NCBI GenBank assembly: GCA_020832375.1
Contig: JAFIEW010000030.1
Span: forward strand, 1-36,182
Length of the DNA stretch: 36,182 nt
Direction of reading: 5' to 3'
Source of the DNA: Cyclobacteriaceae bacterium
Lineage (GTDB): Bacteria > Bacteroidota > Bacteroidia > Cytophagales > Cyclobacteriaceae
Shown: in pieces, positions 24,648 to 32,079 of the stretch
Position numbering within the stretch: position 1 is the stretch's first letter
Layout: each line of letters starts with the position of its first letter
Notes under the pieces: model-generated
Database searches by the model: none
Told to the model about the DNA's origin: nothing
Seen by the model: only the letters and a program-made list of their open reading frames with translations
Program-made: the position numbers and the translations under genes

Positions 24648-25317
24648 AAATGGTAGTAAGCACACTGAAGAGATAGATGTAATTGGAGACAATCACATTG
24701 GCACCTCATCTGAAACACCCATGCGACCAGGAGCTTTCGATCAAGATGATGATCTTAAGATTGAGCTCATTGAAAAGCATTTCAGAGAAATCATGCATAT
24801 TTTAGGTCTAGACCTTACCGACGACAGCTTAAGAGGTACTCCTCATAGAGTAGCAAAAATGTATATCAAAGAGATATTCAGCGGTCTCAACCCAGCCAAT
24901 ATGCCTGATATCAAGCTGTTTGATAATAAGTACGGATATAATGAAATGCTCATAGAAAAGGATATTACCTTTTATTCTAATTGTGAGCATCACTTTGTAC
25001 CAATTATTGGTAAGGCACATGTTGCTTATATATCAAATGGTAAGGTTATTGGGTTATCAAAAATTAACCGTTTAGTTCAATATTTCGCTAAACGACCACA
25101 AGTACAGGAGCGATTAACAATGCAAGTTGCTGAATCGTTGAAAGAAATTTTAGGCACTGAAGATGTAGCTGTGGTCATGGATGCGAAGCATTTATGTGTC
25201 GCTTCTAGAGGTATTGAAGACGATACGAGTTCAACGACGACTTCGCAGTTTTGTGGTAAGTTTAAAGAGCATGCTACAAAATCAGAGTTTTTAAATCACA
25301 TTTATCAATCAAAATAA
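24598..25317 (+). CDS. folE: GTP cyclohydrolase I
   Basis: The 239-residue enzyme converts GTP to 7,8-dihydroneopterin triphosphate, the entry step for folate and biopterin-type cofactors. The zinc ligands are Cys129 and His132 (SNCEHHFVPIIG) and Cys200 (AKHLCVASRG). RGTPHRVAKMY (79-89), GLSKINRLVQYFAKRPQVQE (152-171) and TTTSQFCGKF are classic. The first ~45 residues form a non-conserved extension. The ATG at 24598 lies inside the PTPS gene (50-nt overlap); in-frame ATGs at 24610 and 24721 are alternatives. Tight overlap with PTPS and the following SDR argues for a dedicated biopterin-like product rather than housekeeping folate synthesis, although a second folE cannot be seen from this window. 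Confidence 0.96.
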   Translation: MYDYMKPQETSLNTPLKNGSKHTEEIDVIGDNHIGTSSETPMRPGAFDQDDDLKIELIEKHFREIMHILGLDLTDDSLRGTPHRVAKMYIKEIFSGLNPANMPDIKLFDNKYGYNEMLIEKDITFYSNCEHHFVPIIGKAHVAYISNGKVIGLSKINRLVQYFAKRPQVQERLTMQVAESLKEILGTEDVAVVMDAKHLCVASRGIEDDTSSTTTSQFCGKFKEHATKSEFLNHIYQSK

Positions 25318-25325
25318 ACATTTTT

Positions 25326-26036
25326 ATGAGTACCGAGAATAAAAACATTGTCATCATAGGAGGAAGCACAGGAGTAGGGTCGTCGTTAATCAAGCAGCTG
25401 GGCAAAGAAGGAGCCAACCTGCACGTATATGGACGAACTGAGTCTGATGAAATGAAGGAAGCCGGTGCTAACTATAATAGTTTCGATGTACTAAAAGATG
25501 AACTTAATAATTTGCCTGAGGAAATTCATGGTTTGGTTTATTTGCCAGGATCTATCAATTTGAAACCATTCAATAGGCTTAAAGATAAAGACTTCAGTAA
25601 TGATTTCGAGATCAACGTTTTGGGTGCTGTAAAAGTGCTGCAGGCTTGTCACGATGGTCTTAAGAAAGCCAAAGGTAGCTCTGTAGTGTTATATAGTACG
25701 GTAGCAGTAGGTACGGGAATGAATTTTCATGCTAGTATTGCTGCTGCGAAAGGGGCGTTAGAAGGTTTGGGGCGATCTTTAGCCGCTGAGTGGGCATCTA
25801 CACAGATTAGAGTCAATTTAATTGCTCCTTCACTTACCGACACACCTCTAGCAAAAAAGTTACTTTCGTCAGAAGATAAAAAAGAAGCATCCGATAAGCG
25901 TCATCCTATTGGTAGGGTGGGCGAGGCGTCCGATATTGCATCTATAAGTGCTTTCCTTTTATCTAGTCAGTCTTCCTGGATTACAGGACAAGTGATTGGT
26001 GTTGATGGAGGCATGGGTAATTTAAAACCTTTGTAA
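25326..26036 (+). CDS. Short-chain dehydrogenase/reductase in the pteridine operon, lacking the catalytic Tyr
   Basis: The 236-residue Rossmann protein has the cofactor loop IIGGSTGVGSSLI (10-22) and the C-terminal ITGQVIGVDGGMG. The active-site region reads STVAVGTGMNFHASIAAAKG: Ser124 and Lys142 are present, but the position four before Lys, normally Tyr in YxxxK, is Ile138. Such FHASIAAAKGA-type SDRs appear to be a distinct subfamily; catalysis may use another residue, or the protein may be non-canonical. Its place 8 bp after folE suggests the reductase that would take 6-pyruvoyl-tetrahydropterin further (sepiapterin or dihydromonapterin reductase role). The gene order supports that and the missing Tyr argues against simple transfer of the annotation. 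Confidence 0.85.
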   Translation: MSTENKNIVIIGGSTGVGSSLIKQLGKEGANLHVYGRTESDEMKEAGANYNSFDVLKDELNNLPEEIHGLVYLPGSINLKPFNRLKDKDFSNDFEINVLGAVKVLQACHDGLKKAKGSSVVLYSTVAVGTGMNFHASIAAAKGALEGLGRSLAAEWASTQIRVNLIAPSLTDTPLAKKLLSSEDKKEASDKRHPIGRVGEASDIASISAFLLSSQSSWITGQVIGVDGGMGNLKPL

Positions 26037-26087
26037 CCCAATAGTCAAGCGAGCGTTATATAAATAAAATAAAAGAACGTTAAAATA

Positions 26088-26525
26088 ATGAGCACAACGA
26101 CAAAAGATGGTTTCGTACTAGCGCTAGTTGAGGACTTCAAATACGCAGAAATTCATATGGTAGAAGGTACTAAGACTTGTATTGTATCTGCTGTAAAAAA
26201 TTACATTCCCATCGGTGATTTTAAAAAGCTTTTTGCCAAGATAGGTGAATTAACAAAAGCTGGAAAAGTCAATAAATTGGTGTTTGATAAAAGAAACTTG
26301 ACAGTATTTCATCAGCCTTCTATGGAATGGTATTTTATAGAATGGAAAGAAGAAATGTTTACTCACGGTCTTAAAACACATCGTAAGATTTTACCAAATG
26401 ATCGTGTATTTCAAGAGAGTGTAAAGATTGGAAGAGAAAAGATATTTCATGAAAACCCTGAAATAAAGGCTCGTGATATGGATATACAGTATGCAGATAG
26501 CTTGAAAGAAGCCATAGAGAAATAA
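26088..26525 (+). CDS. Uncharacterised ~145-aa protein, paralogue A, last gene of the pteridine operon
   Basis: I do not recognise a named family for this 145-residue protein. It has no signal peptide or membrane segment. The N-terminal half alternates hydrophobic strands (EIHMVEGTKTCIVSAVKNYI) and helices (FKKLFAKIGELTKAG), somewhat like a STAS/SpoIIAA-type fold, but that is only an impression. The most conserved part, shared with the protein at 26946-27380, is KLVFDKRNLTVFHQPSMEWY (about 64-83), then FIEWKEEM, HRKILP and a C-terminal YADSLKEAI. It starts 51 bp after the SDR stop and a strong terminator follows 26 bp after its own stop, so it belongs to the PTPS-folE-SDR transcript. A partner or sensor role linked to pterins or flavins is conceivable but unsupported. 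Confidence 0.75.
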   Translation: MSTTTKDGFVLALVEDFKYAEIHMVEGTKTCIVSAVKNYIPIGDFKKLFAKIGELTKAGKVNKLVFDKRNLTVFHQPSMEWYFIEWKEEMFTHGLKTHRKILPNDRVFQESVKIGREKIFHENPEIKARDMDIQYADSLKEAIEK

Positions 26526-26551
26526 ATAAGTTTTCTAGCTAAAAATATAAA

Positions 26552-26588
26552 AAGCTTTTCTCTCATGATTTGAGAGAGAAGCTTTTTT
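26552..26588 (+). terminator. Strong intrinsic terminator closing the pteridine operon
   Basis: A 14-bp stem AAGCTTTTCTCTCA (26552-26565) with TGAGAGAGAAGCTT (26571-26584), one G-U pair, 5-nt loop TGATT and a T6 tail. Confidence 0.93.
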
Positions 26589-26669
26589 GTTTGAGTAAAG
26601 TTAAACATATCCTTTTTTTGAAGGTTATAGTGTTGATAATTAGTTAGAAATAGAGCAGCCAATCCATAT

Positions 26670-26933
26670 ATGAAGACGCCCCCGGAATCATTTTTAATAT
26701 TGAAAGAGGAATTAGCAAAAGAAAAGAAAGCTAAAAAACGTATTCAAGAGAAGTACGAGGAGAAAATTTCGCAATTGAATGAAGAACTCTCTTTCCTGAA
26801 TGAACAGATTATGTCTCAGCAGAATATGATGAAGACAACTATTGACTATGCTAACCGTTTGGAAAAGGAGTTGAACTCACTGAAAAGAGATATTAACGGA
26901 AACAAAACGAAGGCAAGAACTTCTTTTCATTAA
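26670..26933 (+). CDS. Small coiled-coil protein
   Basis: The 87-residue protein is almost entirely charged and helical: from about residue 12 to 77 it shows heptad-like spacing of Leu/Ile/Met with dense Lys and Glu (EELAKEKKAKKRIQEKYEEK, then ISQLNEELSFLNEQIM). It has no signal peptide, membrane segment or cysteine. No family is recognised. It starts 82 bp after the operon terminator and is followed by the 144-aa protein after only 12 bp, so it opens a second unit (coiled coil, 144-aa protein, flavin reductase-like, MBL exonuclease). It may be a scaffold or oligomerisation partner for the following paralogue, which is inference from adjacency. Confidence 0.65.
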   Translation: MKTPPESFLILKEELAKEKKAKKRIQEKYEEKISQLNEELSFLNEQIMSQQNMMKTTIDYANRLEKELNSLKRDINGNKTKARTSFH

Positions 26934-26945
26934 ATAAAATAAGCT

Positions 26946-27380
26946 ATGGACCTCATAAGCGCAGAATTGCCTCTAGAAATTGCAGTAGATGATCGGTTTG
27001 CTTTGATAGCCTATGATAAAGAATCTGGCGTTATTTATTGCAAGTTGAAAGAAGAGTATACTCCGATTAAGTTTTTTAAAAGCACCTTGCTTAAAGTTTC
27101 CGACCTAGTAGCCTCTGGCATTAATAAAAAATTTATTCTTGATAAATCTAATTTAAAAGCTTTTCATCAGCCTTCTATGCGGTGGTATTTCACAGAGTGG
27201 AAAGTAGATCTCAAAGCAATGGGACTTAACAAACACAGAAAAATATTGCCTCAAGAAGAGTGGTTTAGGAAAATAGTAGAGCTAGAAAGAAATAAAATTC
27301 TAGAAGAATGGGATGGTGACTTTTTTGAACAATTTGATCTAAAATACTGCGAAACCGTAGAAGAAGCATTCCAATCATGA
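26946..27380 (+). CDS. Uncharacterised ~145-aa protein, paralogue B
   Basis: The 144-residue protein is homologous to the product of 26088-26525. Shared features are KFILDKSNLKAFHQPSMRWY, FTEWKVDLKAMGL, NKHRKILPQEEWF and the closing YCETVEEA, in the same order and spacing. The N-terminal half is more divergent (FALIAYDKESGVIYCKLKEE). It is cytoplasmic by composition. Its stop overlaps the start of the flavin reductase-like gene (ATGA, 27377-27380), indicating translational coupling to that protein. The two paralogues are thus each tied to cofactor genes, one to pterin synthesis and one to a flavoprotein. No named family or catalytic motif is recognised; the invariant FHQPSM-WYF stretch is the best candidate for a functional site. 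Confidence 0.75.
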   Translation: MDLISAELPLEIAVDDRFALIAYDKESGVIYCKLKEEYTPIKFFKSTLLKVSDLVASGINKKFILDKSNLKAFHQPSMRWYFTEWKVDLKAMGLNKHRKILPQEEWFRKIVELERNKILEEWDGDFFEQFDLKYCETVEEAFQS

Positions 27381-28021
27381 ATGAGCAAATCAATTATACG
27401 CTAGATAAAATTAATCAACTGCCTTCCCGATTTAGAGGGCAAATGATGAATAGCCTTTCCGGATTTAAAAATACCGTTTTAATAGGAAGTCAAAACTCGC
27501 AAGGAGATACCAATCTAGCCATATTTAGTCAAGTTTTCCATATAGGAGCCAACCCACCAGCTTTAGGCATTCTTTTTAGACCACATACAGTTGCGCGTCA
27601 CACCTTAGAAAATATATTAGAACACCGCTATTTTACTGTTAATTATATCCCTATGAATTACGCCTCGGAAGCTCATCATACGGCTGCAAAATGGGATGGT
27701 TCAGAGTTTGAGCATTGTGGTTTTGGTGTTGATTATCAAAATGAGTTTCCTGCACCTTATGTGAAAGAAAGCACAGTGAGGTTAGGTTTATCATATGAGG
27801 AACATTCTAAAATCACTTTTAATGATACCATCCTACTTGTTGGTAAAGTGCTAGAGGTGAGCTTTCCTTCATGTTTTCAGAAGGAAGACGGATACGTGGA
27901 CTTGAGCAAAGGTAACTTTGCTATGGGTACGGGTATGGATGCTTATCATTCTGTAAGTAGGGGTATTCGGTTTAGTTACCCTGAGCCTCATGAAAAGCCG
28001 AAAATTATAAGGTATGTATAA
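27377..28021 (+). CDS. Flavin reductase-like FMN-binding protein
   Basis: The 214-residue split-barrel protein of the flavin reductase-like family binds FMN and typically reduces flavin with NAD(P)H or serves as a flavoprotein. Recognisable parts are the nucleotide-binding core (NLAIFSQVFHIGANPPALGI, ~46-65), FRPHTVARHTLENILEH and the region EAHHTAAKWDGSEFEHCGF. This layout (HxTAAKxDxSEFE) is typical of the subgroup found in Bacteroidota. It has no signal peptide. It overlaps the preceding 144-aa protein gene by 4 nt, and the next gene starts directly after its stop, so it is inside a tightly packed operon. Substrate unknown. Confidence 0.88.
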   Translation: MNEQINYTLDKINQLPSRFRGQMMNSLSGFKNTVLIGSQNSQGDTNLAIFSQVFHIGANPPALGILFRPHTVARHTLENILEHRYFTVNYIPMNYASEAHHTAAKWDGSEFEHCGFGVDYQNEFPAPYVKESTVRLGLSYEEHSKITFNDTILLVGKVLEVSFPSCFQKEDGYVDLSKGNFAMGTGMDAYHSVSRGIRFSYPEPHEKPKIIRYV

Positions 28022-29011
28022 ATGGCACGGCTTCTAGAATTTCGACCTTCAGGTATTTATTGTCCACTGGCTGATGTTTTTATAGATCCTTGGTATCCTG
28101 AAAAAAAAGCACTCATCACCCATGCTCATGCCGATCACTCTAGGTATGGCCATCAGCACTATCTAGCGCACTATCATTCTGAGTCGATCATGAAACAACG
28201 ACTTGGTGACATTTCCTTTCAAGGAGTAGCCTACCACGAAAAAATCAATATCAATGGTGTAAACTTCACTTTTATCCCAGCAGGTCATATCTACGGCTCT
28301 GCACAGATACTCGTAGAGCATAAGGGTGAGCGGTGGGGTGTGTCGGGTGATTATAAAGTTGAGAATGACGGTATTTCCCAAGCTTGGGAACCTGCAATTT
28401 GCGATCACTTCATTACCGAATGCACCTTTGGCTTACCTATTTATAAGTGGGATCCTCAAGAAGTGGTTTTTGATGAAATCAACCAATGGTGGCAAGCTAA
28501 CGCTAGCCAAGGCATTTGTTCTATCATTACTGCTTATGCACTAGGAAAGGCACAACGAATTATGGAAGGCATTGACCCCTCCATTGGTCCCGTTTACTTG
28601 CATGGGGCTGTATATAATGCCACATCGGCTTTGAGAGCTGATGGAGCACAATTAAGAGATTTTCCTAAGGTAGAAGGTCGCGAAAAAAAAGATGACTATC
28701 GTGGAGCACTCATCATTGCGACGCCGGCGGCTTTAGGTAGTGCTTGGGTCAATAAATTCAAGCCTTTCCGTACAGCTATGGCGTCCGGATGGATGAGAAT
28801 ACGCGGTAATCAAAGACGACGAGCGGCAGATAGAGGATTTGTACTTTCCGATCACGTAGACTGGGATGGGATGATGAAGGCAATCAAAGCATCTGGTGCG
28901 CAATATATTTATCCTACGCATGGCAATACGGCCACGGTAGCTAAGTATCTCAATGAAATTGGCTACCATGCGCAAGAAGTACAGACCCTTTTTGAAGGTG
29001 AATCAGAGTAG
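28022..29011 (+). CDS. MBL-fold DNA exonuclease, ligase-associated type
   Basis: The 329-residue metallo-beta-lactamase/beta-CASP-like protein has the metal motif THAHADHSRYGH (33-44, HxHxDH), then PAGHIYGSAQILVEH and SGDYKVENDG for further ligands, and HGNTATVAKYL near the end. Its length and pattern match the exonucleases usually encoded next to an ATP-dependent DNA ligase and a Lhr-type helicase in a DNA-repair cluster. Here neither ligase nor helicase is within the window on either side, so the gene is detached from that context. It begins at the base after the flavin reductase stop. A weak AAGCAT/ATGCTT hairpin at 29031-29048 follows the stop. Confidence 0.88.
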   Translation: MARLLEFRPSGIYCPLADVFIDPWYPEKKALITHAHADHSRYGHQHYLAHYHSESIMKQRLGDISFQGVAYHEKININGVNFTFIPAGHIYGSAQILVEHKGERWGVSGDYKVENDGISQAWEPAICDHFITECTFGLPIYKWDPQEVVFDEINQWWQANASQGICSIITAYALGKAQRIMEGIDPSIGPVYLHGAVYNATSALRADGAQLRDFPKVEGREKKDDYRGALIIATPAALGSAWVNKFKPFRTAMASGWMRIRGNQRRRAADRGFVLSDHVDWDGMMKAIKASGAQYIYPTHGNTATVAKYLNEIGYHAQEVQTLFEGESE

Positions 29012-29097
29012 TCATTTTCTTATTCTTTATAAGCATAGCATGATGCTTTGGAAATTCATTAGCTAACTGAACCCATCAATGTTATTTCATTTCAATC

Positions 29098-29135
29098 GAT
29101 CAGCTGCTGTTCTCATCCCAAGCAAAAGAAAAGAA
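29098..29135 (+). repeat. Dispersed motif copy C, beyond the 3' end of the DUF5686 gene
   Basis: GATCAGCTGCTGTTCTCATC then CCAAGCAAAAGAAAAG. Compared with the copy at 21326-21365 the 5' half differs mainly by transitions. It is oriented like copy A relative to the minus-strand gene that ends at 29187. Confidence 0.45.
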
Positions 29136-29150
29136 AATACACCGCAACCA

Positions 29151-29180
29151 TCTAATTACTAGGCTCATTCCGGCCAAAAT
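29151..29180 (+). repeat. Dispersed motif copy H, directly after the DUF5686 gene stop
   Basis: TCTAATTACTAGGCTCATTC then CGGCCAAAATG. On the minus strand: TTTT, GGCCGGAATGAG, CCTAGTAATTAG. It begins 7 bp from the stop codon of the gene at 29187, in the same orientation as copy C. Degenerate. Confidence 0.35.
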
Positions 29181-29186
29181 GATTGA

Positions 29187-31634
29187 CTAAAGACCTATTT
29201 CTAAGCTTACGAGTAGCTGATAATTGTCTATAGTATTTTCTCTGGTGTATGCGCCCCAACGACGGACTGCGCCTATATTGATATTATAATAGGCTGTTCC
29301 AAGATAGTCGGCTCTCAATAAATTTTTGATGAGGAGACCACTTTCATGATAGCCTTCGCGATAGTCTTGTATGTTGATGCCGCCATCTTGTTGTTGCTCC
29401 TTGAGCCAGCCAAAGCCAGTGCCGTGGATGATATGAGCTTCTGGCCTAGAATAACTTCTTTCAAATCCTATATAGCCAAGATTATGAGTCAGAAATGCTG
29501 ATGCGAAGATATTAGCTGTGAACTCAAAGAGCCCCATAGCCTGAAAGAAGCTTTCGGTGAAGAAGAAATTGCCACTACCTGCACCTCTAGCATTGAAAAG
29601 GAACGGATAGGGGATGTCAGCGTCGGTATAGCCACCATAGAAGTTGATGCTGCTTGTGCCCAATCTACCCAGTCGAATATTGCCTCCCATTTTTGCGCTT
29701 AGCCGCCAAAAGTCGCTACTGATAGCATCCCACTCTGGAAAAATTTTTTCTGCCTTAAACACGAGGTATTGATTGCCTTGCTGTTGTAAGATTCGCTGTC
29801 CTGCTACATTGATAAAGCGCTCACCCCGCACATATCGGAAAGTGTAGCTGAGCCGCTGATAGTCAAAAAGCTGTATGTTATCTTCAAAGTTGTAATCGTA
29901 AAGAGGACGCAATTGCTCTTGGCCGGCGTATACTTCATGTCCTAGATTTGCGCCTGAGTTCATATGCAAAGAGGCGCTTACTGCCTGTATGCCATCGAAG
30001 CGACCCACAAAAAACTTGCGGAAAGCATCAGATTTGAGCATGTTTGCATCGCCAAGGAAGGGGGTAGCGCCAGGTTCTTGTAGATCATTGAGATAGTTAA
30101 GGCTTAAGTAGCCATTTGCATCAGGATAAAAGGTGTATTTTGCGCTACCAGCAAATTTCCACGCGCGATCCCCAAAACCATAGCCAGTATATCCACTAAG
30201 CTGAATTACTCTACTAAAATTTCGGCTAGTTTTTAGACCTAGGCCCGGCCGAATATTTTCGAAAGCATTAAACCTAACTAGAGCACTTAAGTCTAAGTCT
30301 ATCCATTTACCTAAACCCACTCGCCCGCTACTTAGGCTTTGAATTACTTTAATCATTCTACCCATACCTGGACTATTACCAAGACTATCCATTCGCTCAT
30401 AAGTGCTGAGCTCTTTACTTGAAAGCGTATCCAAACGCCGAGTGGCGAGCATCGTTTCTGCTGACTGCCGATTAAGAGCTTCTACTTGCATTGATTGGTC
30501 AAAGTACCTGACGCTATTCCAAAGTGCGGGGTCGGTGGAAGCATTGTATATTTGAAAATCGCCTTGCCCGTAGAGCTGCATGGCACCACTAGTCCCTGGC
30601 GAACTGCCTATCATGACCCTTAAATGCTGAGGAAACCACTTGCCATCTTCTATTTGTTGATAGTTTTGCTGTATGCGATATAAAATTTTTTCCTCAGCCA
30701 TTGCTGGCTCCGCAATTACTTCGCTGATGGCATAATTGGATGAATGAATATGCAAAACGCCCCTCATGCCATCAAAAACCTTTGATGGGATGGGATAAAA
30801 ACGAATGCTAAAAACGGTGTCCTGGCCACTGAGTTCAGCATTTTCTATCTTAAAGCGATAGTAGCGTTCACTCCCTTTGCTGATGGGGTTTAAAAACTGC
30901 TTATCCAGTAATTCAATGGTGTTGTCGTAAAAAGAAAAGGGTTGAAATGAGGTCGCCAAAGCTGCCAAGCTGGATTCCTGAAGTCCCGAACTGCGACTTG
31001 CCTCTACAATCTCCTTCTCTTTGTTAAGCCGTTTAAAATATTTTTTTGAAACACTTTCGTTGAGAAAAATATGCCTTTCATTGACATAAGCTAGCATGCT
31101 GCTATCTGGTTCAGGTCTATCGGTTTTTTCTTTTTCGTGGGATGAGGGTGCAAATCGCTCTCTGTTGAAAATGAGATCGTCTTCTGTTACAAAAGTGAAG
31201 TAAAGCTTATTGTAGCTTTCATAATAATAACCATCCCAAAATTTCGGATTGTTTTCTTTACGCCTAGCATAAGCTTCTTTTATGATCTCTATTGCACCAT
31301 CATCGGAGGCAACCGTCACTTCGTCGAGTTGCTTGAAAGCGGGTTGAAGTGCCACTAAATTTGGGGGTATCATCTTTTCATTGAGCTCGGCAAGCGTCAT
31401 TTCTAGGCTTTCATAACCTACATAGGTGATTTTGATTTTATCACTTGGGTTGAATAAATCAGAGATTTTAAATTCTCCATTCATTCCTGTGGTCAAAAGT
31501 ACTTTTTGATTAGGAAAAGAAATATGCGCAAAAGCGATGGGCTGGGAGGTGGTAGCGTCTACAAGGCGTAGCTCTTGAGAAGATGCATTTGCAACGATAA
31601 ATATCCCAAATAATAGTGATAAAGTTATTCTCAT
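29187..31634 (-). CDS. DUF5686-family outer membrane protein with carboxypeptidase-regulatory-like N-terminal domain
   Basis: The 815-residue protein begins with a signal peptide (MRITLSLLFGIFIVANASSQ), then a carboxypeptidase-D regulatory-like (CNA-B-like) domain at ~21-105 (LRLVDATTSQPIAFAHISFP, KITYVGYESLEM). The DUF5686 region follows from ~110 (AIEIIKEAYARRKENNPKFW, YYYESYNKLYF). The C-terminal half is rich in amphipathic strands and ends in QLLVSLEIGL, consistent with an outer membrane beta-barrel. No TonB plug is evident, so it is not a SusC-type receptor despite the shared N-terminal domain. Function of DUF5686 is unknown. It is monocistronic by spacing. The coding sequence near residues 161-170 carries a copy of the dispersed motif (31124-31149), encoding PSSHEKEKT. 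Confidence 0.88.
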   Translation of the reverse strand: MRITLSLLFGIFIVANASSQELRLVDATTSQPIAFAHISFPNQKVLLTTGMNGEFKISDLFNPSDKIKITYVGYESLEMTLAELNEKMIPPNLVALQPAFKQLDEVTVASDDGAIEIIKEAYARRKENNPKFWDGYYYESYNKLYFTFVTEDDLIFNRERFAPSSHEKEKTDRPEPDSSMLAYVNERHIFLNESVSKKYFKRLNKEKEIVEASRSSGLQESSLAALATSFQPFSFYDNTIELLDKQFLNPISKGSERYYRFKIENAELSGQDTVFSIRFYPIPSKVFDGMRGVLHIHSSNYAISEVIAEPAMAEEKILYRIQQNYQQIEDGKWFPQHLRVMIGSSPGTSGAMQLYGQGDFQIYNASTDPALWNSVRYFDQSMQVEALNRQSAETMLATRRLDTLSSKELSTYERMDSLGNSPGMGRMIKVIQSLSSGRVGLGKWIDLDLSALVRFNAFENIRPGLGLKTSRNFSRVIQLSGYTGYGFGDRAWKFAGSAKYTFYPDANGYLSLNYLNDLQEPGATPFLGDANMLKSDAFRKFFVGRFDGIQAVSASLHMNSGANLGHEVYAGQEQLRPLYDYNFEDNIQLFDYQRLSYTFRYVRGERFINVAGQRILQQQGNQYLVFKAEKIFPEWDAISSDFWRLSAKMGGNIRLGRLGTSSINFYGGYTDADIPYPFLFNARGAGSGNFFFTESFFQAMGLFEFTANIFASAFLTHNLGYIGFERSYSRPEAHIIHGTGFGWLKEQQQDGGINIQDYREGYHESGLLIKNLLRADYLGTAYYNINIGAVRRWGAYTRENTIDNYQLLVSLEIGL
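31124..31149 (-). repeat. Dispersed motif copy F, inside the DUF5686 gene
   Basis: Plus strand: TTTTTTCTTTTTCGTGGG then ATGAGGG. The coding strand encodes PSSHEKEK, the same S-S-H reading as the copy in the PKS gene (SSSHVKK). The AGTCGACT flank is absent. Confidence 0.4.
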
Positions 31635-32079
31635 AGTCTAGGTGGTAAGCTTATAAAAAACGAAAGACGGAGCTACTATAGCAGCCTATAAGATGTTATT
31701 GATTTTAATTTTAGTTAATGCAGCGCAAAGTTTATTACAACAAAGGATTATTTTGTGTTTGATTTATAGAGTAGCTTGTTTGGTGGGTGTTTTTTGATTG
31801 GTTAGCATGTTTCGCTTAGTATTTATTAAAAAAGTTAATTTTTTAATGACAGAGAGGTGCGCAAAAAAATGGCTACTTTATTACATTTTCGCTTTAATCA
31901 CCTAAGACTAGGGATATTTTGCGCATGGGTTGAAGGCTTGTTAAAAAAGATAGAGGGCTGGTAAAAAACTTTAGGGTGCATTTAAAAGCAATTTTACCAT
32001 GATGATTAGCTAGAGAGTAGATCTTTGTCTGGGGGCAACTCTCATTAAGGTTTCTATGGGGTCATCCAGGTAGTTTGCT
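31635..32079. other. Intergenic region between the MFS and DUF5686 genes
   Basis: 445 bp, AT-rich, between two minus-strand genes. It must carry the end of the MFS transcript and the promoter of the DUF5686 gene. GCGCAAAA near 31860 and TTTTGCGC near 31917 are complementary but too far apart to be a simple hairpin. No gene, clear terminator or exact TAnnTTTG on the minus strand was identified. Confidence 0.35.

Noticed and set aside
29187-31634. SusC/TonB-dependent receptor call for the 815-aa protein
   Set aside because: Only the carboxypeptidase-regulatory-like domain is shared; no plug domain or TonB box is visible and the middle part matches DUF5686.
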